A DNA stretch of 64,000 nucleotides from Catellatospora sp. IY07-71 (GCF_018326265.1 NZ_AP023360.1:1293501-1357500); one strand, 5' to 3'; shown: positions 31,486 to 40,057, counted from the stretch's first letter. Translations and numbers: made by a program. Notes: a model not told the origin generated them from the sequence alone.

Positions 31486-32264
31486 GCGCGTAGCCCCCAC
31501 TCACTATGCATGGCTGGCGTAGTGACTTCCAAGAACCGCCGAACTAGCACTTCATGAGCTATTGAAAGTGATTCGACAAAGACCTTAGAGGAATCAGTAT
31601 CGCGTTGCACTTCCAGCCGCAGCGTGGATGCAGACCCGTTGCCGTCGCTTTCCGCGGTATCCACACCAACAAGGATTGCGGTGTTGTCGTTGGACGGTGA
31701 GGCGCAGTAGTGGAAGCGCATGCCGGCATAATCCAGAGTTGGCTCGGCAAGGGTCGCTGTCGACTGAGCCCAACCTGACAAGATGCCAAAGCAGAGTTCT
31801 TCTGCCCTGATTCCTTCGATGTGGTTCTCATACTCAATCTCGACGTCATTTACCTGTATATCGACGCCCAGACTGGAGTTAATGAGTGCCTCGAACTGCC
31901 CAAACCTCGCAGCAAGTTCCGCGCTCAATGCACCGAACCCAGGATAGCTTGGGGCGTCAGAGTCGAAACTCCAAGTTACCCCGAACCGATCATGTTGAAT
32001 CTCAATGGCGCGATTTCCATCAGCACTAATAAAGGTGCAGCGCGGCACCGGCCAAGGTGCCTCAGATGAAACGAACTCGACGTTAGCTCCCGTACGCGTG
32101 AGCGGCGACCTGGGCGCCACCTCACTGAGCTTCGGGTACTCAGGGGACCAGTCGACACGCAAAGGAGCAAGCGTGAGGGTTTGCATTGTCTGCAATGCGT
32201 CAAACTGTACCGTTAGAGCGACCTCACGCACAGGTGGCCTGTCGAAGCGGGGACCTGAAGACAT
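31482..32264 (-). CDS. Cargo protein A, TIGR04255 family
   Basis: 260 aa. It begins with RPPVREVALTVQFDALQTM, the N-terminal signature of TIGR04255, a sporadically distributed family of ~250-270 aa with no known function. The two similar halves (VREVALTVQF and a later VNDVEIEYENHI) suggest a duplicated beta-rich fold. RBS AGGAG lies 7 bases before the ATG. It heads the three-gene low-GC cassette of the AICE. Its scattered distribution and mobile context suggest a conflict or defence role, which is inference only. Confidence 0.8.
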   Translation of the reverse strand: MSSGPRFDRPPVREVALTVQFDALQTMQTLTLAPLRVDWSPEYPKLSEVAPRSPLTRTGANVEFVSSEAPWPVPRCTFISADGNRAIEIQHDRFGVTWSFDSDAPSYPGFGALSAELAARFGQFEALINSSLGVDIQVNDVEIEYENHIEGIRAEELCFGILSGWAQSTATLAEPTLDYAGMRFHYCASPSNDNTAILVGVDTAESDGNGSASTLRLEVQRDTDSSKVFVESLSIAHEVLVRRFLEVTTPAMHSEWGLRA

Positions 32265-32506
32265 CGAAGCTCCTGCCTAGCCTGCCAACGTTCCCATCAT
32301 GCTAGCGACAATGTTCTAACGGCGCTTGCTTGCCGTGCCAAATCCGACAATACGTCAAGTACTTGATTCTGCGCGCTAGATCACCACCACGCGTCCGTGA
32401 CGATCCCGACCGCCGGATCAGCGTCTGGCTCACGCTATCTAGCTCGGCCTGATGATGGAACTGCCGAATTTGGCTCTTCAGTATCAAGGGCCGCGCAAGC
32501 GCGGCC

Positions 32507-32563
32507 GCGCCCCCGCGTGCCCGCGCTGCGGCCTGGAGGCCGGTCGCGGGCACGCGGGCGCGC
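32507..32563. terminator. GC-rich 19-bp hairpin
   Basis: Arms 32507-32525 and 32545-32563 pair with one mismatch around a 19-nt loop, just past the stop of the leftward HTH gene. It may be its terminator or a single-strand structure used in replication. The remaining 32265-32506 is a low-GC intergenic stretch with no gene that I can support. Confidence 0.5.
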
Positions 32564-32578
32564 CAGCTTGCCAGGCAA

Positions 32579-33034
32579 TCAGATATCCACGCCGTGCTTC
32601 TGCAGCCGCGACACGATCGCCGACTCCTTCCGGCCCATGTCGTTCGCGATCTCAGCGACCGTGTCGCCGGCTTCGAACCGCGTCAGCAGCTGCGCGTCCA
32701 GGTCGTCAGTCCACGGCGCATAGGCGTTGGGGTGCTCCCGGCGTTTCTCGGCCAGGTTGAAGCGCTTGCGGCGGCCGCCGTAGCTCTCGACCAGGGCGGC
32801 CAGCTCGGCGGTGAGGAGCCGAATGACCGTGGGCAGTTCATCGGGCGCCAGGGTGCCGCGTAGCTCGGTGAGGACCTGGCCGTCGGCGTCGCAGCTGACC
32901 ATCGAGAAGTCAGCCCGTTGGTCGCCAGTCGGGGAGACATCCAGCTGGTAGGTGCGTCCGGCCGCGGTGACTTCGCGGTGTAGGAGCACGGTCGGTGGTT
33001 GTGCCTCGGCGGGGAGCCAGTCTGCGTCGTCCAT
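32579..33034 (-). CDS. Unknown protein with C-terminal HTH
   Basis: 151 aa from ATG 33034 (MDDADWLPAEAQ). The N-terminal half is a beta-rich domain (LLHREVTAAGRTYQLDVSP ... FSMVSCDADGQVLTELRGTL) followed by a helix. The C-terminal ~50 residues (APWTDDLDAQLLTRFEAG, then IANDMGRKESAIVSRLQKHGV) form a SANT/GcrA-like helix-turn-helix. It probably binds DNA and may sense a ligand. The open frame extends to 33262 through a repeat-rich stretch, which is not credible coding. Confidence 0.75.
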   Translation of the reverse strand: MDDADWLPAEAQPPTVLLHREVTAAGRTYQLDVSPTGDQRADFSMVSCDADGQVLTELRGTLAPDELPTVIRLLTAELAALVESYGGRRKRFNLAEKRREHPNAYAPWTDDLDAQLLTRFEAGDTVAEIANDMGRKESAIVSRLQKHGVDI

Positions 33035-33139
33035 GGGTCGAACGTATCGACAGACACTGACATCACGCGGAGACGGTTTGAAGACCTCGGGGCGCTGCCC
33101 CGAACCCCGGCCCTCCCTCGGTGATCGGTCGGTCGGTGG

Positions 33140-33287
33140 GCGGGATCTCCTCGGTCGGGCACCGAGACGGCTGCCCGAGAACCTCCGGGCGCGCAAGGCC
33201 AAGCCGCTACGCGGTCGCCTTCGGCGAGCCTTGCCCGCCCGGAGAACCTCGGGCAGGGGCAAGCCTGCCCGACCGAGGAGATCCCGC
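33140..33287. repeat. 148-bp long inverted repeat
   Basis: The outer 21 bases are perfect (33140-33160 with 33267-33287). An internal 10x10 mismatch follows, then about 29 more paired positions with four mismatches (33171-33199 with 33228-33256). The whole could fold as a ~60-bp stem. It fills most of 33035-33338, in which no gene is seen, near the right end of the AICE. Confidence 0.8.
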
Positions 33288-33338
33288 GGCGCCGTGCTCT
33301 GTGTAGAGGCTGCGCAGCAGCCTCAACACCTGACCCAG

Positions 33339-33701
33339 CTACGTCGTCTTGAAGGCGACCGAGCCCGCAACAGGAGACCAGCGATACTGGTCATCCTCGT
33401 CAGGGTTCTGTTGCAGGACGCCGGCGTGGACCAGCGCGCCGAGGGCTTCGTGTAGGCCGTTGCCGAGATCGTTGTCCGTCCAGAAGACGTACTTCACCTG
33501 AGCAAATGTCGCGTCAGTGAAGAGTCCAAGGGTTCGACCCAGCGCATAGGCAGCCTGGTCCGACCAGGTCCAGTCGGCGAGAGCGTCAGCGAGCACCCCT
33601 GCATGCTGCACGGCGTCCTCCTGCCGTGCCCGATCCGTGCCCGTAGTTGAGGGAAGTGGCGGGGAATGCAGGTCTCCACGAGTACCACAGTCAGTAGGCA
33701 T
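33339..33701 (-). CDS. Small AICE-end protein, 120 aa, unknown
   Basis: 120 aa from ATG 33701 (MPTDCGTRGDLHSPPLPS). A helical region follows: VLADALADWTWSDQAAYALGRTLGLF, then YVFWTDNDLGNGLHEALGALVHAGVLQQN. The pattern could be a small winged-helix-like domain. It is the last frame before the right att site. The open frame extends upstream through the att site as 'MERVTGIEPALSAW', the well-known false translation of tRNA sequence, which is excluded. No family is recognised. Confidence 0.5.
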   Translation of the reverse strand: MPTDCGTRGDLHSPPLPSTTGTDRARQEDAVQHAGVLADALADWTWSDQAAYALGRTLGLFTDATFAQVKYVFWTDNDLGNGLHEALGALVHAGVLQQNPDEDDQYRWSPVAGSVAFKTT

Positions 33702-33750
33702 GAGCAGCTCGGCAGCAGGCCAGTTCGTGTCGGCTGCCCCAGGGGCTCGC

Positions 33751-33798
33751 GCTTCCCAAGCTGACAGTGCGGGTTCGATTCCCGTCACCCGCTCCACG
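33751..33798. other. att site, right
   Basis: 48 bases identical to 22727-22774. Only the 3' part of the tRNA is present, so it is not a second gene. It marks the right end of the AICE. Confidence 0.92.
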
Positions 33799-33803
33799 GA
33801 ATG

Positions 33804-33837
33804 AAGCCTGGTAGGACGCCAGTCCGAACCAGGCTTC
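33804..33837. terminator. Hairpin after right att site
   Basis: AAGCCTGGT and ACCAGGCTT arms reproduce the hairpin that follows the tRNA at 22778-22814, with changed loop bases. This is probably the original tRNA-Gly terminator from before element entry. Confidence 0.65.
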
Positions 33838-33880
33838 TTGCTTCTCGGCGATCCCCGTTCCGTCCTGAGCAGGCATGCAG

Positions 33881-33909
33881 AGAGCCCGGTAGCAGGTCTA
33901 CCGGGCTCT
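33881..33909. terminator. Terminator of first S8 peptidase
   Basis: A 12-bp stem (33881-33892 with 33898-33909) lies just after the stop of the leftward protease gene. It is closely related in sequence to the hairpin after the second S8 gene (40011-40040). Confidence 0.8.
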
Positions 33910-33922
33910 GCGCGCGGAGTGA

Positions 33923-36900
33923 TCAGCCCACGTACCAGACCGAGTAGCCGCTGAGCACACTGCCGGTGCTGTCCTCGACGCCGTCCAGCACCAGCCGATA
34001 CGACAGGTTGTCGGGAAGGACCGCCCTGGCGGGCGGGCGCCCCGGCCCGGGACGCTGGGCCTCGGTGACCAGACGGATGGTGATGGTGCGGGTCGCCGGG
34101 TCGTAACTGACCGGCAGCGCCAGCACGGCGCCGGTCGAACCGCGGACCAACCGCACGGTTCCGCCGTTCACCGAGGCCGGGTCCAGCTCACGCTGCATCG
34201 TGAGGACGAGTTCGCCGCGGCCGAGCCTTCCTCGTGCCGGCACGCTGGTGTCCTTCACCCACACCTGCGGGCCCCGGCCGGGTCGCGCGCCGTAAGCGCT
34301 GTACCCGAACCAGATGCCTTTATGTGCCTCCGCGGCGGTCGCGAGGTCCGCCCGGCCGTCGCCGTCCAGATCACCGGCGGCGAAACCGTTGGCGTGGGGG
34401 TACACCGGCAGGCTCACGTGGGCCCCCCGGGCGGGTTCGAGATACCCCTCGGCGTGCTGCCGGAAGGTGGACAGCGCTCCGAAGCCCCCGTGAGCCACGA
34501 ACAGGTCCAGCCGCCCGTCCCCGTCCCAGTCGCCGGCCTCGATGCCGTCCGGTTCGTAGTACAGGTACTCGATCGAGCTGCGGACCATGGTGCCGCCGGA
34601 CAGCTGGCGGAAGACGGCGAGCTGGCCCTGGTTCGACCGCAGCGTGGCCGCGATGTCCGCCCGGCCGTCACCGTTGAGGTCGGCGACCTCGATTCCGCGC
34701 GGAGTCCCGCCGTCGCTCACGTTGTGGCCGTAGAAGGTGGTGGTCCAGCCGCCCGCACCCGCCAGGTGCACCGCGACGCCGTTGACGGCAGGTGACGCGA
34801 CATCGTTGCGGCCGTCGCCGTCGAGGTCGCCGATCTCGACCTCGTGCCAGGTGGTGCCCGTCGCGACAGTGGACTTGGCGAACGTTCCGCCTGCGCCCTG
34901 GGTCAGCAGGAACACGCCCTGGGCCGAGTACACCAGGTCGGTGTCGCCGTCACCGTCCATGTCACCCGCGGCCAGGTAGCGCGCGCCTTCGGTGCCGGGC
35001 AGCAGCACGCCGGGCTGGAGCAGACCGCTCTCGTCCTGGAGCAACACCTCGACGCCGACCGCGACGGCGAGGGCGACGTCGTTGCGGCCGTCGCCGTTCG
35101 CGTCGAGTACGGCGATCGCTGCCTTCTCGTCGTACTGGATGCGGGTCTCGTACTGCCTCGCCGCCGCCATGGTGCCGTCGGCGGCCTGCGCGAAGACGAA
35201 CAGCTTGCGTCCGGTTCCCTGGGAGTCGTGGCCACTCGTGAGCAGTGCGTCCGGCCGCCCGTCTCCCGTGACGTCGCCGATCGCGGTCGTCTCACCCGAG
35301 ACGGCGACGTCGCCATAGGCACCCTCGCCGAAGGCCGGGAAGTCCCAGTAGCCGGCGTTGCCCACGCTCTTCCTCAGCGTGTAGGCCCGCTCATCCGGGG
35401 CGCCGTTGAAGTTGCGGACCTTGACGTAGTACGTGCCGGGGTACAGCGGCTGGCTGAGCTGCTCGACCGCGTTCACGCCCTGCGTGCTGTCGACCTCCTG
35501 GATGAGGCGCAGCTCGGCGTCGTACAGGGCCAGCACGGGATCGAAGTTCTGCGCCCGGCGGCCGTCATGAGCGGGCGGGGTGAGCGTGAGCGCGACCCGG
35601 GACTCCCTGCCCTTCACCTCGAACCGGTACCAGTCGACGTCGCCTTCGATCGCGGAGCTGCCGGTGATGCTCTGGAACTCCTCGGCGGAGAGCGGCACAG
35701 CGGTGGCCCGCGCGGGCACGTCGTCCGGCTCGTTCGCGCCGGCCGGCTTCATGGCGAAGTCGGTGGTCGCGGCGCCGCCGAGGGCGCGGTACGCGTCGAC
35801 CACGCCGTAGCCGTAGTAGGGGTCGATGCCGCGCGGGCCCGCGTCGCGCGCGGTCGACTTCAGCCGCTCGATCACCTGCGCCGGGGTCAGGCTGGGGTAC
35901 TTGGCCCGCACGAGCGCCGCGACACCGGCGACCAGCGGGGACGAGTACGACGTGCCCGCACCGATGCCGTAGGCGAACGACGGGCCGTACTCGGTGGTCC
36001 GGGAGTGGGTGGAGATGATGTCGAAGCCCGGCGCGGCGAGGTCGACGTGGTCGCCCCACGAGCTGAAGTCGGTGAGGGCGGCGGCGTGGTCGGTCGCCCC
36101 GACCGTCAGCACCTCGGGGTACATCGCCGGGTAGTGCGGCGAGTCGTCGCCTGTGTTGCCCGCGGCGACCACCACGAGCACGCCCTTGCCGACGGCGTAC
36201 TTGACGGCCTCGTGCAGCACCGGGGTCTGCCCGGCCCCGCCCAGCGACATGTTCACGATCTTCGCGCCGTGGTCGACGGCCCAGATCACGCCCTCGGCGA
36301 TGTCGGAGTCGTAGGCGTACTCACCGCTGAACACCATGATCGGCATGATCCGGCCGTTGTACGCCGCACCCGCCACGCCGTAGGTGTTGCCGGTGTTCGC
36401 GGCGGCGATGCCCGCCACCATCGTGCCGTGGCCGTCGTAGTCGGCGGTCTGGTTGTTGTCCGCCACCGAGTTGTAACCGGCGACCAGCTTCCCGGCCAGG
36501 TCGGGGTGACCGCCGTCCACACCGGTGTCGACGATGGCGATGGTGACGCCGGTGGCGGCGGACTGCACGTCCCACGCCTGCGGCAGCCGGATCGTGGCCA
36601 GGTACTTCTGGTACTGCGCGTAGTAGTAGTCGTTGGGCACCTTCGACTTGGTGCGCCGGTAGTCCAGCGACACCTCCGCGACGGCGGCGTCATCACGTAG
36701 TGCCGCCACCGCCTTCGCGGCCGGTCCACTGGTCGTGATCTTCACGTAACCGGTGGTGGAGGTGTCGGTGGAGACCTTGCCGCCGACCCGGCCCGCGACC
36801 CGGCCGCGCGCCGACGCCGACGTGCCGGCCTTGAACCTGACCAGAACGGTGTGCGGCTCGTGCTGCGGCTCGGCGGTCCTGCCCTTGCCGCCCGGCTCGG

Positions 36901-37099
36901 CCAGACGGCGGACGCCGTCCACGGTGGCGGCCGCTGACCGGTCCGCGCGGCCGATGCTCGCCGCGACGGCCTGTGCGGCGGTCGGCTCGGTGCGGCGGCT
37001 GTCGGCTTCGGCGGACGGCTGCGGGCCGGCGCTGGACGGCGCCGCCGCGAGCAGAATCGCCAGACCGAGGACAGCCGTCATCGTTCGACGGACGTTCAA
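33923..37099 (-). CDS. Secreted S8 subtilisin with VCBS propeller (1)
   Basis: 1058 aa from a TTG with GGGGAGG 6 bases upstream. After the signal peptide (TAVLGLAILLAAAPSSA), a propeptide (VLVRFKAGTSASARG) and a subtilisin domain follow: Asp in IAIVDTGVDGGHPDL, His in DYDGHGTMVAGIA, Ser in GTSYSSPLVAGV. A PPC-like domain (~470-590) and seven FG-GAP/VCBS calcium-loop repeats (DVTGDGRPD, DANGDGRND, DMDGDGDTD, DLDGDGRND, DLNGDGRAD, DWDGDGRLD, DLDGDGRAD) predict a seven-bladed propeller, then an Ig-like C-terminal domain. The paralogue lies 3 kb away. Longer upstream frames are unsupported, because the paralogue's leader differs in frame. Confidence 0.93.
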   Translation of the reverse strand: MNVRRTMTAVLGLAILLAAAPSSAGPQPSAEADSRRTEPTAAQAVAASIGRADRSAAATVDGVRRLAEPGGKGRTAEPQHEPHTVLVRFKAGTSASARGRVAGRVGGKVSTDTSTTGYVKITTSGPAAKAVAALRDDAAVAEVSLDYRRTKSKVPNDYYYAQYQKYLATIRLPQAWDVQSAATGVTIAIVDTGVDGGHPDLAGKLVAGYNSVADNNQTADYDGHGTMVAGIAAANTGNTYGVAGAAYNGRIMPIMVFSGEYAYDSDIAEGVIWAVDHGAKIVNMSLGGAGQTPVLHEAVKYAVGKGVLVVVAAGNTGDDSPHYPAMYPEVLTVGATDHAAALTDFSSWGDHVDLAAPGFDIISTHSRTTEYGPSFAYGIGAGTSYSSPLVAGVAALVRAKYPSLTPAQVIERLKSTARDAGPRGIDPYYGYGVVDAYRALGGAATTDFAMKPAGANEPDDVPARATAVPLSAEEFQSITGSSAIEGDVDWYRFEVKGRESRVALTLTPPAHDGRRAQNFDPVLALYDAELRLIQEVDSTQGVNAVEQLSQPLYPGTYYVKVRNFNGAPDERAYTLRKSVGNAGYWDFPAFGEGAYGDVAVSGETTAIGDVTGDGRPDALLTSGHDSQGTGRKLFVFAQAADGTMAAARQYETRIQYDEKAAIAVLDANGDGRNDVALAVAVGVEVLLQDESGLLQPGVLLPGTEGARYLAAGDMDGDGDTDLVYSAQGVFLLTQGAGGTFAKSTVATGTTWHEVEIGDLDGDGRNDVASPAVNGVAVHLAGAGGWTTTFYGHNVSDGGTPRGIEVADLNGDGRADIAATLRSNQGQLAVFRQLSGGTMVRSSIEYLYYEPDGIEAGDWDGDGRLDLFVAHGGFGALSTFRQHAEGYLEPARGAHVSLPVYPHANGFAAGDLDGDGRADLATAAEAHKGIWFGYSAYGARPGRGPQVWVKDTSVPARGRLGRGELVLTMQRELDPASVNGGTVRLVRGSTGAVLALPVSYDPATRTITIRLVTEAQRPGPGRPPARAVLPDNLSYRLVLDGVEDSTGSVLSGYSVWYVG

Positions 37100-37465
37100 A
37101 GGGGTCCTCCCCGTGCGGTGCGCAAGATCGCGCGGGCGCATCGTCCCAGGTACGGCAAGGCTCGGACAACCGGCCGGGAGGTCACTTCATTGATCAGCCG
37201 GTCAGCCGACGGACCGGCGAATCCTGCGGACGGACCATTCTCCGGCTTGACCGATCTTGTTACGGTGTGCGGGCGCTCGGGTCGGTCTGGTGGCCGTCGT
37301 CGCGACGAGACCCGGCTCGCCGGCCGATACGGCGGTCAGCCGATTCACGGGTCGTGACAAGTGCCGTACCGCATCTCGTATCGAAGCTTCTCGGCCACCT
37401 GACCGCCACCGAGGCCGCGGCCGTGACTCGGCCGTGGGTGAACACCTCCGACAAGGGAGAAGTCT
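37100..37465. promoter_or_regulatory. Divergent promoter region, S8/S1 peptidases
   Basis: No gene lies in these 366 bases. About 110 bases next to the S8 start (37100-37210) match the leader of the second S8 gene (43217-43330), including GATCAGCCGGTCAGCCGA, so the promoter and leader were duplicated with the gene. The right part must hold the promoter of the S1-like gene; no box is clear enough to name. Confidence 0.6.
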
Positions 37466-39340
37466 GTGTCAAACGGGGACACGCCTCGTCGGCCCAAGGG
37501 ACGTCGGCTGGCCGGTGCGCTGGCCGGTCTCGTGCTGGGCGGTGCCGCGTTCGTAATGCCCTCGGGCGTCGCCAGCGCGTCGCCTGAGGGCCCGCCGCCG
37601 CTTCCGGCCAACGCCGGGAACATCGCCCTCACGCCCGACAAGATCCCGGCCGGGGCGGTGCGTGCCACGGGCCCCATGCCCGAGCCGGGATCCTCCGGGT
37701 CGGCCTTCAGCGGCCGGGCCACCCTCAAGCCGGGCGATTCGCGGATCATCGGCGGCGAGCTGGTCGCTCCGTCCGCGCACCCTGGTGTGGTGGCCGTCTT
37801 GTCGTACTTCGTGGCCTGGGACGACCACGCCGACGAGTACGCCTGGTTCATCAGCACCTGCACCGGCACCGTGCTCAGCCCGACGAAGGTGCTGACCGCG
37901 GCCCAGTGCTCGGTGGACCTGCCGTTCGGGACCACGTTCGTGATCGCGGGCCTCGCCGACGTCCGGGAGGGCTCCACCGACGGCCAGGTCGCCCGGGTCG
38001 CCAGCACCTGGACCCACCAGGGCTACAACCACGCCGAGCAGGAGAAGGCGTGGGAGACGTCGGCCCAGGGCAACCCCTATCCGCATGACAACGTCACGGT
38101 GCTCACCCTGAAGGATGCGCTGGACAGCGCCTATACGCCGGTCACGCTGCCGGCGCAGGGCGCCGACATCCCACCCGCGGGCACCGAGGCGACGATCGTC
38201 GGTTACGGGGTCAACGACGGCGTCAACAACACGGGCGCCGGCCTGCTGCGGGCGACCACGGTGCCGATCGTCGCCGACAGCACCTGCTCGGCGGCGTACA
38301 ACTTCGCGAAGTTCAACGCCTACAGCATGCTCTGTGCGGGCCTGCCCTACTCAGAGGGCTCATGCCACGGGGACTCCGGCGGCCCGCTGTTCGTGGACGG
38401 TGTCCAGTACGGCATCATCTCCACCCGGTACAAGGGCTACTGCCCCGCGGACCACGGCATCTACATGCGGGTGCCCACCTACCACGACCTGATCACCGAG
38501 GACATGGCCCGCAGCGGGCTGGTCAATCCGGATTGGACCGGTGACGGCCACAGCGACTTCATGGTCCGCTGCAAGACCTCGGGCACCTCGACCGATGTGT
38601 GCAGCAAGTCCGGCGAGGTCATCATGTTCGGCGGGTCCGGCCTGTACAAGGACGGCTACTACGGCTTCAACGCCGCGATGTCGCTGGGTTACGGCTGGAA
38701 CACGTACACGAAGATCATGCGGGTCACCAGCTGGAACGGTGACGGCGAGCCGTCGATCATCGCGCGGGACGGCTACGGCGGGCTGTGGCAGTACAAACTG
38801 GACAGCAGTGGCGAGCTGCTGCCCCGCATCAAGATCGGTTCCGGCTGGAACATGTTCAACGACATCATGGTCACCAACAACTGGATGGGCGACGGCATGC
38901 CCAACCTGATGGGCCGCAAGCCCAACGGTGAACTGTGGATCTACACCAGTGACGGCGCGGGTGGCTGGAAGAACCCGTCCGGCACCCGGATCGGCACCGG
39001 CTGGGGCATGTTCAACACCATCCTCACCCCGGGCTCGTGGCAGGGCGACGGCTTCCAGACCCTGCTGGGCCGCAAGCCCGACGGCCGGCTGTACATGTAC
39101 AACAGCAACGGCGCCGGCGGCTGGCAGAACCCGTCCGGCACGCAGATCGGCTCGGGCTGGCAGATGTTCACCACCTTCATGTCGCCCGGCGACTGGAACG
39201 GTGACAACATGGTCGATCTGGTGGGCGTGAAGTCGGACGGCACCGTCCGGCTCTACACCACCAACGGCAAGGCCGGCTGGATCAACGCCACCGGCGCGGT
39301 CATCGCCACCGGCTGGCAGATCTTCGACCGGGTCTTCTGA
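37466..39340 (+). CDS. S1-like secreted protein, catalytic His replaced
   Basis: 624 aa from GTG with AAGGGAGA upstream. The signal peptide (~12-40) is followed by a chymotrypsin-fold domain (~94-330) starting at IIGGELV. The Ser is in CHGDSGGPL and the Asp in PHDNVTVLTL, but the histidine position reads LTAAQC (Q147) in place of TAAHC, so it is probably not a classical protease. The C-terminus (~340-624) has about five ~55-aa repeats of W-x-GDG...SGWNMFNDI type, a propeller-like binding domain. It lies between two S8 proteases and may be a pseudoprotease that binds or presents substrate. Confidence 0.9.
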   Translation: MSNGDTPRRPKGRRLAGALAGLVLGGAAFVMPSGVASASPEGPPPLPANAGNIALTPDKIPAGAVRATGPMPEPGSSGSAFSGRATLKPGDSRIIGGELVAPSAHPGVVAVLSYFVAWDDHADEYAWFISTCTGTVLSPTKVLTAAQCSVDLPFGTTFVIAGLADVREGSTDGQVARVASTWTHQGYNHAEQEKAWETSAQGNPYPHDNVTVLTLKDALDSAYTPVTLPAQGADIPPAGTEATIVGYGVNDGVNNTGAGLLRATTVPIVADSTCSAAYNFAKFNAYSMLCAGLPYSEGSCHGDSGGPLFVDGVQYGIISTRYKGYCPADHGIYMRVPTYHDLITEDMARSGLVNPDWTGDGHSDFMVRCKTSGTSTDVCSKSGEVIMFGGSGLYKDGYYGFNAAMSLGYGWNTYTKIMRVTSWNGDGEPSIIARDGYGGLWQYKLDSSGELLPRIKIGSGWNMFNDIMVTNNWMGDGMPNLMGRKPNGELWIYTSDGAGGWKNPSGTRIGTGWGMFNTILTPGSWQGDGFQTLLGRKPDGRLYMYNSNGAGGWQNPSGTQIGSGWQMFTTFMSPGDWNGDNMVDLVGVKSDGTVRLYTTNGKAGWINATGAVIATGWQIFDRVF

Positions 39341-39360
39341 CGCGGTAGGAGCACGCACGC

Positions 39361-39392
39361 AAACGGCCCCGCAGGCGACTGCGGGGCCGTTT
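39361..39392. terminator. Terminator after S1-like gene
   Basis: A 13-bp stem (39361-39373 with 39380-39392), loop of 6, ends in TTT, between convergent genes. Confidence 0.82.
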
Positions 39393-39418
39393 CGCGCATC
39401 CTCGGCCGGTGACGGCGG

Positions 39419-39967
39419 CTACGACTCGGAGTCGGTGAAGCCGTACGGGATGTACCCGGCGTCGCGCAGGGTCTGCTCGTCCGCCTCGCCCTCGACCTCG
39501 CCGAGTTCCGCCGCCCGTACGGTTACGAAGCCGTCCGGCCGGGCCACCTCGCCGAGCAGTGCGGGCACCGTGATCCGGGCCCAGTCGACGGTCACCGTGG
39601 TCACGTCTTCGAGGTCGCCGATGAGGAACCGCTCGGACAGGCTGCCCTCGTCGGTCTCGTCGTCGGCCGTGAAGTCGTGCCCGAGCGGCTGCCCCGGCCC
39701 GGCGAACGTGATGTCCGGATACCCCTCGACGGCGATCGTCACGTACGGGTGCAGGTCGATCGACTCGGTGCGGATCCCGTGCTGGTAGACGTCGAGCGAC
39801 AGCGTCGCGCCGTACCAGCACAGCAGGTAGAGGTTGAGGCCCTGCGCGAGCTCGGTGTCCAGGTCGGCCCTGATCTCGCCGAGGGTGCCGCGGATGTAGT
39901 GGGCGTCCTTGCGTGCCCCGCCGGGCAGGACCCCGAAGTGCAGGTCGTAGAAGCTCTTCCGTCGCAC
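39419..39967 (-). CDS. Hypothetical protein, 182 aa
   Basis: 182 aa beginning MRRKSFYDLHFGVLPGGARKD. It has an alpha/beta look with an acidic C-terminal half (LGEVEGEADEQTLRDAG). There is no signal peptide or membrane helix. No family is recognised. It lies between the S1-like gene and the second S8 gene, reading left, with a terminator hairpin for the S8 gene on one side. Confidence 0.68.
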   Translation of the reverse strand: MRRKSFYDLHFGVLPGGARKDAHYIRGTLGEIRADLDTELAQGLNLYLLCWYGATLSLDVYQHGIRTESIDLHPYVTIAVEGYPDITFAGPGQPLGHDFTADDETDEGSLSERFLIGDLEDVTTVTVDWARITVPALLGEVARPDGFVTVRAAELGEVEGEADEQTLRDAGYIPYGFTDSES

Positions 39968-40010
39968 GGCGGACAGCCTAGCTCCGGCTCCGAAGCCGCG
40001 TGGAAACGGC

Positions 40011-40040
40011 GGAGCCCCGGTAGACAGCTACCGGGGCTCC
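40011..40040. terminator. Terminator of second S8 peptidase
   Basis: A 13-bp stem (40011-40023 with 40028-40040) and 4-nt loop, closely like 33881-33909, so it was duplicated along with the protease gene. Confidence 0.82.
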
Positions 40041-40057
40041 GTCGATCATGCGGTTGA

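Larger units (their letters stand above)
22727..33798. mobile_element. AICE integrated in tRNA-Gly(CCC)
   Basis: An actinomycete integrative and conjugative element of ~11.07 kb bounded by 48-bp identical direct repeats (22727-22774 and 33751-33798) of the tRNA-Gly 3' end. It contains tyrosine integrase, Xis, RepSA initiator, SpdB-like DUF2637 protein and FtsK-like double-strand DNA translocase, the pSAM2-type set. It also carries an XRE regulator, a CutA-like gene and cargo of lower GC (25 of 60 bases G/C at 30781-30840). All core genes look intact, so the element may be able to excise and transfer. Confidence 0.93.

Noticed and set aside
32452-32760. 102-aa frame on the + strand in the AICE
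   Set aside because: It crosses the GC-rich hairpin and the HTH gene's antisense; composition is Arg/Pro-rich with no support.
33702-33797. Upstream extension of the 120-aa frame reading MERVTGIEPALSAW
   Set aside because: This peptide is the well-known false translation of a tRNA 3' region. It lies within the att site and is not coding.
33751-33798. Possible second tRNA-Gly
   Set aside because: Only the 3' part is present. There is no acceptor 5' strand or D-arm, so it is the right att site.
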